The notes under the pieces were generated by a model. That model saw only the letters and a list, made by a program, of their open reading frames with translations, searched no databases and was not told the DNA's origin. A program made the position numbers and the translations under genes. Below are positions 1 through 8,370 of a stretch of DNA of 64,000 nt, one piece after another; within the stretch, counting starts at the first letter, position 1; each line of letters begins with the position of its first letter. The stretch is taken from the NCBI RefSeq assembly GCF_000482725.1, contig NZ_KI519480.1, positions 16,967 through 80,966 of the forward strand. Direction: 5' to 3'. The stretch comes from Psychromonas arctica DSM 14288. Lineage in GTDB: Bacteria > Pseudomonadota > Gammaproteobacteria > Enterobacterales > Psychromonadaceae.

Positions 1-96
1 CAGCAAGTTGTCTGCCATTTTTAAAGGCGTTTGCATCACCGACTGCGGCCATTAATGCAGCGGCAATGACGGGTCCAACACCTGGTACGGTTAATT
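1..96 (-). pseudogene. IS110-family transposase, C-terminal fragment
   Basis: Read on the minus strand, this stretch encodes the conserved LTVPGVGPVIAAALMAAVGD core of the IS116/IS110/IS902 transposase C-terminal domain and continues off the left edge of the window. An in-frame TAA lies immediately before the conserved block, so the gene is broken. It marks the left side of the accessory island. The other IS110 relic in the window, at 6798-7318, is on the opposite strand and its sequence around the same motif differs, so the two are not simply one split copy. Confidence 0.75.
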
Positions 97-592
97 AGCG
101 GCCGTTAAAATCAGTCATATCTGAAAAAGCTATTATTTACTTCAATTGCGATTAATTATAATTTTTTATTATCAACCAGTATTTTTTTGTTAGCGATTCA
201 ATTTATTGCCATTAATTAGCAACGTTATTTGTAAATTTTAAATTATTGGATGTCGACGTTTACTCCACCTAAAAGTATCCCCTAGGTGACAGAGCTGTTG
301 GTTGGTTTGATGACGATATATATGATTGGATGCTTAAGCGTATAGCCGAACGCGATGAGAGTTAAATTAGGTTGATTAAAATATGATGTAATCTCCTCAA
401 TGAACACATGTTTGTGATATTTTAAATGTTTTCACATTAATTCAGGGTTCTATTACGACTTAAACAGAGTTGTTTTTGCAGGTATTTACCCAAGTGCTAC
501 GGACTTTTACAAACTGTTCTGTTTGTTACCAAACAATGACACTAATACCTTCAGTAACTATCACAGAATAAAAACGTAATAATGGAGATCTA
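97..592. other. intergenic region with mobile-element debris
   Basis: There is no complete gene here. It holds the end of the left IS110 relic, a 31-codon AlpA-like fragment (273-365) and the presumed promoter region of the ftsZ-like gene. A short inverted repeat, ACAAAC at 509-514 and GTTTGT at 521-526, lies about 70 nt before the ftsZ-like start and could be an operator; this is a weak call. Confidence 0.4.
273..365 (+). pseudogene. AlpA-family regulator, C-terminal fragment
   Basis: The reading frame from 273 to the TAA at 363-365 gives a fragment containing GDRAVGWFDDDIYDWMLKRI. This matches the typical C-terminus of AlpA/phage excisionase-type MerR-like regulators (R-A-V-G-W, then an acidic W-containing helix). 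A stop codon lies directly upstream in the same frame and no N-terminal helix-turn-helix can be found, so only a remnant survives. AlpA-type proteins usually sit beside integrases in prophages and integrative islands, so this supports a mobile origin for the neighbouring genes. Confidence 0.6.
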
Positions 593-1780
593 ATGTCTGG
601 AGAAAACAGAATTGAAAGTAATGCAGTTTTTGAATTACTTGAAGATAATAAACAAACAGCTGTTATTAAAGTTGTTGGGGTAGGTGGAGGGGGAGGTAAT
701 GCCATTCAACATATGATTTCAGCAGGGCTTGGTGGAGTAGAGTTTATCGTCATGAATACAGATTTACAGGCATTAACGCCCTCTGGAGCTGATATTCGTG
801 TCCAACTTGGAGTTGAATTAACAAAAGGACTTGGCGCAGGATCTAATCCAGAAATAGGATATCAGTCAGCATTAGAGAATATTGAACAGATACGAGAAGC
901 AATTATAGGGGCTGATATTGTATTTATTGCCGTAGGTATGGGAGGAGGGACTGGAACAGGGGCTTCACCCGTTGTTGCTGAGATTGCAAAGGAATGTGGC
1001 GCATTAACTATTGCTGTGGTTACCAAACCTTCTTCTTTTGAAGGAAATAAACGCATGAGTTATGCCAAGCAAGGTATCAAACAGATTGGGAAACATGTTG
1101 ATTCTTTAATAACCCTACCTAATGACAAATTGCAAAAAATCTTGCCTAAAGGCATCTCATTTCTTGATGCATTAAGCGCATCAAACAGTATTTTACATGA
1201 AGCTGTTGCAGGGTTTTCTGCCATTATCAATGAAGAAGAAGGGTTAATAAACCTCGATTATGCTGATTTAAGAACGATTAATACGGGTAAGGGAATTACT
1301 TGTGTGATGGGCGTAGGCAAGGCAACAGGTGCGGATCGAGTTGTTGTTGCCGTTCAAGAGGCTATATCTTGCCCACTGCTGGAAAACGTCGCGTTAAATA
1401 ATATTAGTAGAATGCTCGTTCATATTGTGGCTGGTGATGATTTTAGTTTGGAAGAGTTTAATCTGGCGGGAGAGACTCTGAAAACCTATACAGCAGAAGA
1501 GTCAGAAATAATTATTGGCGTCACCATTCGAAGCAATATTAAAAAAGATGTCCATATAACCGTCATTGCGACAGGGTTAGAAGATAAAAAACCAATAGGT
1601 GAAGTGTTAGTTAGCGTAGACCTAGTGGCTAATAAGTCTGAATATCTTAAAAAGACGGAGTTAAAAAAAGAGTTTAATCATCACATGTCAGAGCAAATTA
1701 GTGAGCTAAATCGTCCTGCATATTTACACCAACCAAAATACACCGATCTCGCTCATTTTATTAAGAAGAGAGCAAAATGA
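593..1780 (+). CDS. divergent second FtsZ (tubulin-like GTPase), island-borne
   Basis: 395 residues with a full FtsZ GTPase core. The glycine-rich loop GGGGGNA is at 31-37, NTD at 55-57, the tubulin signature GGGTGTG at 117-123, and the T7 loop NLDYADLR at 220-227 keeps the catalytic-type residues N220, D222 and D225. This predicts GTP-dependent polymerisation and hydrolysis. After the core (about residue 335) comes a short linker of roughly 45 residues, then [13 protein letters not shown] (383-395), which resembles the conserved C-terminal peptide that binds FtsA/ZipA. A GGAG Shine-Dalgarno lies 5 nt before the ATG. There is no ftsA/ftsQ/mur neighbourhood, so this is not the housekeeping dcw-cluster ftsZ. 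Its stop overlaps the next start by four bases (ATGA). The family assignment is firm; the role is unknown. Confidence 0.93.
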   Translation: MSGENRIESNAVFELLEDNKQTAVIKVVGVGGGGGNAIQHMISAGLGGVEFIVMNTDLQALTPSGADIRVQLGVELTKGLGAGSNPEIGYQSALENIEQIREAIIGADIVFIAVGMGGGTGTGASPVVAEIAKECGALTIAVVTKPSSFEGNKRMSYAKQGIKQIGKHVDSLITLPNDKLQKILPKGISFLDALSASNSILHEAVAGFSAIINEEEGLINLDYADLRTINTGKGITCVMGVGKATGADRVVVAVQEAISCPLLENVALNNISRMLVHIVAGDDFSLEEFNLAGETLKTYTAEESEIIIGVTIRSNIKKDVHITVIATGLEDKKPIGEVLVSVDLVANKSEYLKKTELKKEFNHHMSEQISELNRPAYLHQPKYTDLAHFIKKRAK

Positions 1781-2460
1781 AGAATAAAAAAAACATAAAA
1801 TCACCACTGAAGTTCCAACAAAAACTAGATGAAGTGCTCGATGGTATATATGATTTAATGGAGCTTACTAAAGAGAGTAACTTGCCCGCTGTCAGCGAAG
1901 ATGATGTACGTTGTTTTTATGAGGAAGATGGGAAAACAGGTTTTCAAGTTGCAGGGCAATATGACCGTCCATCTGAATTTCTTCAAGCATTGTTAGATAT
2001 TATTCGAGTGCAGTATGAACCATGCCCATTGGGCACATTTTTTTTGAATTCAAATCTCGGATTTTTATTCGAAAGAATATCTGAAAATCCATTTCAATTA
2101 GGTTATCTCTCACTAACCAGTAATAGCAATAAACCGTTTGAGCAGTTTTGGGATGAAGATGTGCTCACTTATATCAAAGAGTGCGGTTATAAGCTGAGTG
2201 AAACATCTGCTGTATATGCAGTTGCTTCAACAGGTTGGCAGCAATACGGATACGATTTTTCTAGTAGGGTATCCAATAAATTAAATTCAGGCTTTTCATT
2301 ATCAGAAGGTCTAACGCTAATATCGTCAGTAATAAATGATAAAACTCAAGAGCCAAGTAAGCATATTTATGCGGGTTTTTGTCCCGATGAAGCATTAGGC
2401 ACTAAAATAAGATTATCACTTTGGTTGTTTATTAATCATCAAAGCCATTACTTACAATAA
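1777..2460 (+). CDS. unrecognised 227-residue protein coupled to the FtsZ-like gene
   Basis: I do not recognise this family. The start ATG overlaps the FtsZ-like stop (ATGA), implying translational coupling and probably equal expression. The protein is soluble-looking, with no signal peptide or membrane segment. The N-terminus is basic ([12 protein letters not shown]), followed by a helical acidic segment, and the middle and C-terminal parts are mixed alpha/beta with many aromatic residues. There is no obvious nucleotide-binding or nuclease motif. The context suggests a partner, membrane adaptor or regulator of the neighbouring polymer-forming GTPase, but that is inference from position only. 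Confidence 0.8.
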   Translation: MKNKKNIKSPLKFQQKLDEVLDGIYDLMELTKESNLPAVSEDDVRCFYEEDGKTGFQVAGQYDRPSEFLQALLDIIRVQYEPCPLGTFFLNSNLGFLFERISENPFQLGYLSLTSNSNKPFEQFWDEDVLTYIKECGYKLSETSAVYAVASTGWQQYGYDFSSRVSNKLNSGFSLSEGLTLISSVINDKTQEPSKHIYAGFCPDEALGTKIRLSLWLFINHQSHYLQ

Positions 2461-3105
2461 TCACTCTATTGCTACTGTAGCTGCACTGTGAATTAGGTCT
2501 GTTAACTGTTCTTTTGGCTCACAAATGGGCAAAGGCAGTATTGTTATAATAAAAGTTTTCAACTTTCCATTCATTTAGTTTGCTTTATATCACTGTTTCG
2601 ACCCATGTATCTATCGCTATAAATAGAAATTTATGAGGAAAAGCTAATTTTAAAAATAAGGTTAATTGGATTACTTTAATTAACCTATCCACTAATGTAG
2701 ATTAATATATAAATATCTGATGGTATTAAGGTAACTATTTGATATTATGAATATTAAATATTCCACTTTGTGGGCTAATATTAAGAAGTATTACATTAAG
2801 TCAGTCTGAGAAAAAGACATCTGATTTTTATTTCTTTAAATAAAGCGTTCAAGTAAAAGCCCAATTGATTGGCTAGCTGAAGAATCAAATCAACGGAATG
2901 ATGGTTTTGGTGGTATAAGTTTTATTAATGGCTTAATTCTCAAAGTGATGATGTTAAACAAGATGCTGGTTTCTTATTGAGCAGAAAAATATCAAGTAAA
3001 TAATAATGACGATGAACAGACTTTTGGAATAAGAAAGTTTAAAAGTATGGTCCGCAATATACTCGTTTTCTATCGAATTAATCAACCACTAGGATAATTT
3101 TTAGA
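2461..3105. other. 645-bp intergenic region, very AT-rich
   Basis: No convincing gene. An inverted repeat GGTTAATT (2660-2667) / AATTAACC (2678-2685) could act as an operator or weak hairpin. Around 2850-2985 an open frame without a good start reads SPIDWLAEESNQRNDGFGG and ends at a TGA; it looks like debris of an older gene. The last 100 bp probably carry the promoter of the DUF262 pair, with an AGGATA-type ribosome site before 3106. Confidence 0.4.
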
Positions 3106-4791
3106 ATGGCCTCTATTAATGAAACATCATCAACTAATGATGTGTCTGTTGAAAAAGTTAACCTTAAAGGCTTGCTGAGCAAAGTGTTAACTTTACCCGC
3201 TTACCAGCGTCGGTATTGCTGGGGTAAAGAACAAGTTAGTGAATTGTTGGCAGATATCGGAAAAATAATTTTTCCCATATCAAATGATAACGATGTTAAA
3301 CCTTTTCTTCCCTTGTTTTTAGGCACGGTTATTTTACACCAACAAGTTAATACCACAGAGTCGTTAACACATTATAATTTAGTGGATGGACAACAGCGCT
3401 CATTAACCTTGTGTTTATTAGTAATGGCATTAAAGGAAAAAAATCAGAACTCAAGCAATAGAATTGACCAATTATTGTCGAAAAAACCATTAAGCTTACT
3501 ACAAGCAAAATTCACTCATCGTGAAGCACAACACCAACTTGCTAGTAATTTTGCATTGATAAAATCAATATTAAGCTCTAACCAATGGCAACTCGAACCA
3601 TCTCAGCTAGATCTATTGTTTACTCATTGTGAATTTGTGGTAATCACTATTAATTCTGTAGATCAGGCTTTTGCCTTTTTTGATAGCCAAAATAGTGCAG
3701 GTAAACGACTCTCCGATTTCGATTTATTAAAAGCCCGGCATTTACGTGGTGTTGTCTCTGATCCCTCTGTAGGTATTGGTTGTTCGCGTATTTGGGAAGA
3801 GTATGAAAACCTTAAACTAAATAGTTGTTATAACCAGCGAGTTGCTTATTACCTCACCGAACAATTGATAGGCCGAGCAAGAAAAAGGTTACATGGACAG
3901 CATGGCGAGCATTTACAGCTTACATCTGAATTTGGGGTACGAATACAAAAAAGTACCGAGACAGAAACAAGTTCAACTTCAAATAAAGTACAACTTTCAA
4001 TGCCAAGTAACTCTCAGTTATATCAGAATTGGCTTATCCATTATCATCCAGATAAAAAAGACGTATTTCCATTTACATTCGAGACTGAGCTCCCATTAAA
4101 CGACGGTAATAGATTTATCTATTCATTAGATGATGTCACAGAATTACCATTACAGTTAGATCAACCTTTAATTGGTGGTGAGCAGTTCTTTATGTTTATC
4201 GCTAAATACGCGGAATTATATAAACAGTTGTTTGCTTCTGATATTGATAAAGAAAGTGAAACTTCAGAAAGTTCTGATAAAGCTGAAGTAGTAGTCTCAA
4301 TACAAGAATGTTTGCTTAAAATACATAGAAAGCAAGAATCTGTGCAAGGACGTGGATACCCAAGGTTGATTCAATCTTGGCAGGCTTTAATTCTATTTTA
4401 TGTCGACCGTTATGGTCAAGATAAATGCTTTAATGAGTTTGTTCAATTAAGTGATCAATATATTTTCAGTTTTAGGATTCTATTATCTCAATTACGACGC
4501 TCTTCAATTGAAAAAAAATTAAACGATGAAAAGATATTCTCTCGGTTGTTATTGTTACCAACTTCAAGAGAAACAGTTGATTATATTAAACGATTAATAA
4601 ATAAAAGTGCTTTAGAACTAGAGGTGAGTAAACAAAAAAAAGACAAAATAAAAGGTGTACGTAAAAGGTATTTGGAAAGTTTTTATTGGCATCAAGAGGA
4701 TATAGAGTTTTCACATAAAAAATCATCTAACCGTTTATCTACATTTTTGATAAAGATGGCTAGTAGCGTAACGGAGTCAACAGATGAATAG
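3106..4791 (+). CDS. DUF262 protein (GmrS-like), first of a pair
   Basis: 561 residues with the DUF262 (ParB/sulfiredoxin-fold) signatures: LPAYQRRYCW at 30-39, DGQQRSLT at 94-101 and FFDSQNSAGKRLSDFDLLKA at about 190-210. In GmrSD and SspE-type systems this domain binds and hydrolyses NTPs and controls a nuclease. I see no DUF1524 HNH motif at the C-terminus; the last 200 residues are helical and basic (KQKKDKIKGVRKRY). The gene overlaps the next by 8 nt, so the two proteins probably form a complex. The likely role is defence against foreign DNA, inferred from family and island context. Confidence 0.88.
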   Translation: MASINETSSTNDVSVEKVNLKGLLSKVLTLPAYQRRYCWGKEQVSELLADIGKIIFPISNDNDVKPFLPLFLGTVILHQQVNTTESLTHYNLVDGQQRSLTLCLLVMALKEKNQNSSNRIDQLLSKKPLSLLQAKFTHREAQHQLASNFALIKSILSSNQWQLEPSQLDLLFTHCEFVVITINSVDQAFAFFDSQNSAGKRLSDFDLLKARHLRGVVSDPSVGIGCSRIWEEYENLKLNSCYNQRVAYYLTEQLIGRARKRLHGQHGEHLQLTSEFGVRIQKSTETETSSTSNKVQLSMPSNSQLYQNWLIHYHPDKKDVFPFTFETELPLNDGNRFIYSLDDVTELPLQLDQPLIGGEQFFMFIAKYAELYKQLFASDIDKESETSESSDKAEVVVSIQECLLKIHRKQESVQGRGYPRLIQSWQALILFYVDRYGQDKCFNEFVQLSDQYIFSFRILLSQLRRSSIEKKLNDEKIFSRLLLLPTSRETVDYIKRLINKSALELEVSKQKKDKIKGVRKRYLESFYWHQEDIEFSHKKSSNRLSTFLIKMASSVTESTDE

Positions 4792-6793
4792 GTCGATAGC
4801 TGAAGCGCTAACAACGTATAAATACACACCTGCACTTATTGTTGGAGGCAGTGAAGACAAAGTAATACCCGCTTTAAAATATCCTTTTTTAATTCCAATA
4901 TATCAACGCTTATATACTTGGGAAGCTGAACATGTTGAGCGTTTATTACATGATCTATTTGATACATGCGATAGCAATCCATCGGAAGAGTATTTTATTG
5001 GTGCATTAGTTACTTCAGTTGAGAATCCTGTCGATCTTACTGATAGCTTAGAATTAATTGACGGGCAACAGCGTTTAACAACGTTATGGTTAATAGCTTC
5101 GGTTTTAGTGAAAATATCAACTTTAAAAGTAACTCATCAATGGGATAAATTTTTAACAATTAATAGTAAACCTAGACTTAATTTCTCAGGTAGAAATGCT
5201 GACATTAAGGCGTTAACTCACTTTGTGGAAAGCTTAGCGACAGAGAAATATGGTATTGATGACCATAGTTGGTTAAAAAATCCAGCCATGATTAAAGCGC
5301 GTGAAACTATTAGCGCATTTTTTAATAACAATAAAAAATTTAAATCAAAAGTCTCACTACAGGACTTTAATGATTACCTTTGGTCTAAAGCGAGTTTTGT
5401 TATTACTCAATTACACCCTAATGCTGATAAGGAGCGTTTCTTTGATACGATGAATAGCCGCGGTGTTCAGTTAGAAAAACATGAAATATTAAAAGCATTT
5501 ATGCTAAATGGTTTATCAAATGAACAGTTAGAGGCATACGGGAAAGCTTGGGATTTATGTGCTGATATTGATGGGTATATTCCGGGGAGTTTTCAAACAA
5601 AATTTAACTATGGGTTATCTCCTTTCGATAATGAAATAGTAACGATATTGGAAACTGTAGAAAAGCCAGTAAAAGAGGGAACGACAGAAACAAAAGAAGT
5701 TGGTATTACTTTAGAAGCTATTTTGAAACCAACTTTTTCGTTCGAAAGTGTTGAACAAAATATAAACTCAAAGCCTATAAAATATAGAAGTCCTGTTTCT
5801 TTCCCTGTATTTTTATTACATGTATTAAGAATTTTTATTGCAAGTGAAAATAAGGAAACTGATGTAAGCGAAGCCATAACAAATATTTCACTAGATGATA
5901 AAAAATTAATTGAGTCTTTTGAAAAGGTAATTAAAAGTGCTTGTAGCAACCGAAAAATGCAGTTTATCGATTGTTTATTAGCGTGTCGCTTATTACTCGA
6001 TAATTTTGTAATAAAAGGGCAAATAGAGGAATCCAGTGAATATGCAAACTGGCAAATAACTTCTCGCTTGGCAGACTCTGGTTATAAATCACTTAGTCGT
6101 ACTCCATTCTCAGGGCAAACATGGAAGTCGATTACCATGTTACAGTCAATGATGTACTTTAGCCCTGTGAATGGAGGGCAACGTGCAACATGGTTAACTC
6201 AAGCCCTTTGGGATTTAAAAGAAAACTCATCACCTAAAGACAATACTGAAACTTTCTTAACAAATTTAAAAAAACAAGATAAACACTATGAGAGTTTCTT
6301 ATTAAAGGAACAGACTCTTAAAGGTGTATTACTCGAAGCAGATAAAAGTGAATTAGGTACAAATGTTCATCGTTATTGGTTTTATAAACTGGAATATTGC
6401 TTATGGGAGTTATGGTTTAACGATCATGCTCTAAAAAATAATTTTTGCAATAAACCTGTAATACTAAATGGAAGTGCTGTATACCGGATGCGTTCTGTAA
6501 ATTCAATTGAACATGTGAGTCCACAAAGTACAGGAACGATTTCTTCTGAATTACGAGATAGTTTTGGTAACTTAGCATTGATTTCTGTTAGTGAAAATTC
6601 ATCCTATAGCAACAAAGATCCCATAGAAAAAAAAGCGTCATTTTCTGTCAGTTATAGTAAGGGATTAATTCAGTCGTTAAAGTTGGCGCATATATTTAAT
6701 GGAATTAATGATGATATTTCTAGCTGGAATAATAAGGCAATGAATGAACATGGGGAACTAATGGTAAATATATTAGAAGCTTTTCAACAGTGA
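4784..6793 (+). CDS. DUF262-DUF1524 protein (GmrSD-like nuclease), second of a pair
   Basis: 669 residues. The N-terminal DUF262 domain has IPIYQRLYTW at 37-46, DGQQRLTT at 93-100 and MNSRGVQLEKHEILKA at about 222-237. The C-terminus carries a DUF1524 HNH-like motif: IEHVSPQ near 574, followed by FGNLALIS near 597 and NSSYSNKDPIEKK. This gives the GmrS-GmrD fusion order seen in type IV restriction enzymes that cut modified DNA. It starts inside the end of the upstream DUF262 gene (8-nt overlap). The pairing of one nuclease-less and one nuclease-bearing DUF262 protein suggests sensor and effector subunits. The target chemistry cannot be read from sequence. Confidence 0.9.
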   Translation: MNRSIAEALTTYKYTPALIVGGSEDKVIPALKYPFLIPIYQRLYTWEAEHVERLLHDLFDTCDSNPSEEYFIGALVTSVENPVDLTDSLELIDGQQRLTTLWLIASVLVKISTLKVTHQWDKFLTINSKPRLNFSGRNADIKALTHFVESLATEKYGIDDHSWLKNPAMIKARETISAFFNNNKKFKSKVSLQDFNDYLWSKASFVITQLHPNADKERFFDTMNSRGVQLEKHEILKAFMLNGLSNEQLEAYGKAWDLCADIDGYIPGSFQTKFNYGLSPFDNEIVTILETVEKPVKEGTTETKEVGITLEAILKPTFSFESVEQNINSKPIKYRSPVSFPVFLLHVLRIFIASENKETDVSEAITNISLDDKKLIESFEKVIKSACSNRKMQFIDCLLACRLLLDNFVIKGQIEESSEYANWQITSRLADSGYKSLSRTPFSGQTWKSITMLQSMMYFSPVNGGQRATWLTQALWDLKENSSPKDNTETFLTNLKKQDKHYESFLLKEQTLKGVLLEADKSELGTNVHRYWFYKLEYCLWELWFNDHALKNNFCNKPVILNGSAVYRMRSVNSIEHVSPQSTGTISSELRDSFGNLALISVSENSSYSNKDPIEKKASFSVSYSKGLIQSLKLAHIFNGINDDISSWNNKAMNEHGELMVNILEAFQQ

Positions 6794-6797
6794 CTTT

Positions 6798-7318
6798 AAG
6801 GCTAATCTACCAGTATATTCTAGCCTATTATGGGAGCAATATCTGCACTTAAAAATTGAGTTTACTAAGCTAGAGAAAGTAAAGAATGCCTTAGTGAGAC
6901 AGTTAAATCCTTGTAAAAATTTGATGGATTTAGAAGGTGTTGCTGAAATCTTCTCTGGTATGCTTTATTCAACTATTGCTGATGGAAAGCAATTTACAAG
7001 CGCTCGACAGGTTGCTGCTTTTGTTGGTGTTACCCCCAAACAACATAGCTCCGGTGGTAAAACCAATATGACAGGTATTATTAAAAATGGAGGCGTTAAA
7101 GAATTAAGGTGTGCGTTATATCAAGGAGCACTTTCATTTATTCAAGGTTACCTGATGAGCGCACAAAATTAAAACAAGCGTGGTTAATACAATTAAAAGA
7201 GCGCTTAGGTATTAAGAGGACGACCTGTATTGCATTAGCCAATAAAATGGTCAGAACAGCCTGGGTCATCTTAAGATATGAAACTAAATATCTACAGCAA
7301 TTATTAATAACAGAATAA
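6798..7318 (+). pseudogene. IS110-family transposase remnant, frameshifted and 5'-truncated
   Basis: Frame one (6798-7172) encodes LEGVAEIFSGMLYSTIADGK, then FTSARQVAAFVGVTPKQ and SSGGKTNMTGI, the IS116/IS110/IS902 C-terminal transposase domain. From about 7140 the similarity moves to another frame, which supplies the expected tail (KRTTCIALANKMVRTAWVIL) and stops at 7318. The N-terminal DEDD catalytic half is absent: the open frame runs in directly from the 3' end of the DUF262-DUF1524 gene. The element is therefore dead, and it marks the right edge of the island. Confidence 0.85.
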
Positions 7319-7710
7319 ATAGTGACGGCATAAAAATTAAAACACGTTAACTCAAAAAAACAGCTTTACACAATTTTACAACAATGATGTAGCATAAACG
7401 GTAAGACCAACCTATTAAAACCTGTCTAAGGCGGAAGCGTATGGAAAGTAACGGACATCCATAAACTTTGATCAATATTCATAATCAACCTATCTTTTAG
7501 TGATGCAGTTTTACATGCTCGAAGGTAGTTTATTATGACTCAATCTCGCCAATCTCAAGTGTGGCTTGCTGAAGATAAGGCTGCACACCCAAACCTTTAA
7601 GCAATTTTAAATGCGCTCTAAAAATATAACTATCTAGATTTCAGGACGGGATCAGGGCATATAGTCGTAATTACACTTACGACTATATTTTGCCTAGATT
7701 CTTATTAACT
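7319..7710. other. intergenic region with a dispersed repeat and a short relic frame
   Basis: It holds the decayed flank of the IS110 relic and a dispersed repeat at 7463-7544. After the repeat, an ATG at 7534 opens a 21-codon frame beginning MTQSRQSQVWLAEDK, which could be the first residues of a degenerate REP-associated (Y1) transposase. Nothing else is supported. Confidence 0.35.
7463..7544 (+). repeat. dispersed 82-bp repeat, copy A
   Basis: This segment aligns without gaps to 11728-11809 over 82 bp, with roughly three quarters of positions identical, including the shared words TATCTTTTAGTGAT and AAACTTT. The copy at 11728 has a MITE inserted at its left end; this copy shows the uninterrupted AAACTTTGATCAATAT arrangement. 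The origin is unknown, possibly the end of an insertion element or REP-type unit. Confidence 0.6.
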
Positions 7711-8370
7711 TTATTTTGCTTCTTCTTTTTTAACTTCATTTACAGTTGTTTCAGTTTCTTCAGATTCAACTTCTTCTTTTTTAACTTCATTTGCAGTAGC
7801 TTCATCTTGTTCAGATTTAACTTCAGTTACCGTTGCTTCAGCTTGTTCTGATTTAACTTCATTTATAGTTGTTTCAGCTTCTTCAGATTCAACTTCTTCT
7901 TTTTTAACTTCATTTGCAGTAGCTTCATCTTGTTCAGATTTAACTTCAGTTACCGTTGCTTCATCTTGTTCAGATTTAACTTCATTCACAGCTGTTTCTG
8001 CTATTTCAACTTCTTCCGATTCACTACTTTCTGGCTTGACAACTTTTTCTTGATCAGTGTCATCTACTGTTTTTAATAACGGAAAATGAGTTGTTGCAGT
8101 GTCACCTAATAATGACTCTGATTGGTCTGCCATATGATTGTAAAGAGCTTGGTAGCTACTCGCCACTTGCCCCATTAATTCAGCGCTATCATTAAAGTGA
8201 GCATTTACTTGTGCTTTGTATTTTTCTAATTCTATTTTGTTTTTATCAAGCTCTTTTTGTTGTTCAGAAGTTTTGCTTTTTCCAAGTGTTATATGATAAA
8301 TAATAAAGCCAATAAGACCACCGGCAATAAGTGTGAAGAATAAAGGTAACAATTCATTTGATTCGTTCAT
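7711..8370 (-). CDS. YhcB/ZapG-like (DUF1043) protein with acidic repeat tail
   Basis: 219 residues. One N-terminal membrane helix (about 8-27, LFFTLIAGGLIGFIIYHI) is followed by a coiled-coil stretch (about 35-60) and the conserved YhcB-type block HFNDSAELMGQVASSYQALY (about 58-77). YhcB/ZapG proteins are inner-membrane factors linked to cell division and envelope growth, typically about 130 residues. Here the protein is extended by a Glu/Lys/Thr/Val-rich tail. The tail consists of two 41-residue tandem repeats (about 128-168 and 169-209) plus a partial third. The long acidic tail is unusual. Its position next to an island carrying a second FtsZ may be coincidental. Confidence 0.75.
   Translation of the reverse strand: MNESNELLPLFFTLIAGGLIGFIIYHITLGKSKTSEQQKELDKNKIELEKYKAQVNAHFNDSAELMGQVASSYQALYNHMADQSESLLGDTATTHFPLLKTVDDTDQEKVVKPESSESEEVEIAETAVNEVKSEQDEATVTEVKSEQDEATANEVKKEEVESEEAETTINEVKSEQAEATVTEVKSEQDEATANEVKKEEVESEETETTVNEVKKEEAK
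7744..7989 (-). repeat. two tandem 123-bp direct repeats inside the YhcB-like gene
   Basis: The coding repeats at about 7867-7989 and 7744-7866 are nearly identical at DNA level and encode 41-residue units. Each unit contains two 12-residue subrepeats (NEVKSEQDEAT / TEVKSEQDEAT) and a 17-residue element (ANEVKKEEVESEEAETT type). Near-identity suggests recent duplication, and copy number is likely to vary between strains. Confidence 0.85.

Noticed and set aside
862-1056. 64-codon minus-strand frame inside the FtsZ-like gene
   Set aside because: It is a shadow of the strongly conserved GTPase frame, with no ribosome site.
7100-7175. Programmed frameshift in an active IS110 transposase
   Set aside because: IS110 elements use a single frame and the N-terminal catalytic half is missing, so this is decay.
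7744-7989. CRISPR or noncoding tandem array
   Set aside because: The repeats keep an open frame and encode a regular acidic tail of the YhcB-like protein.
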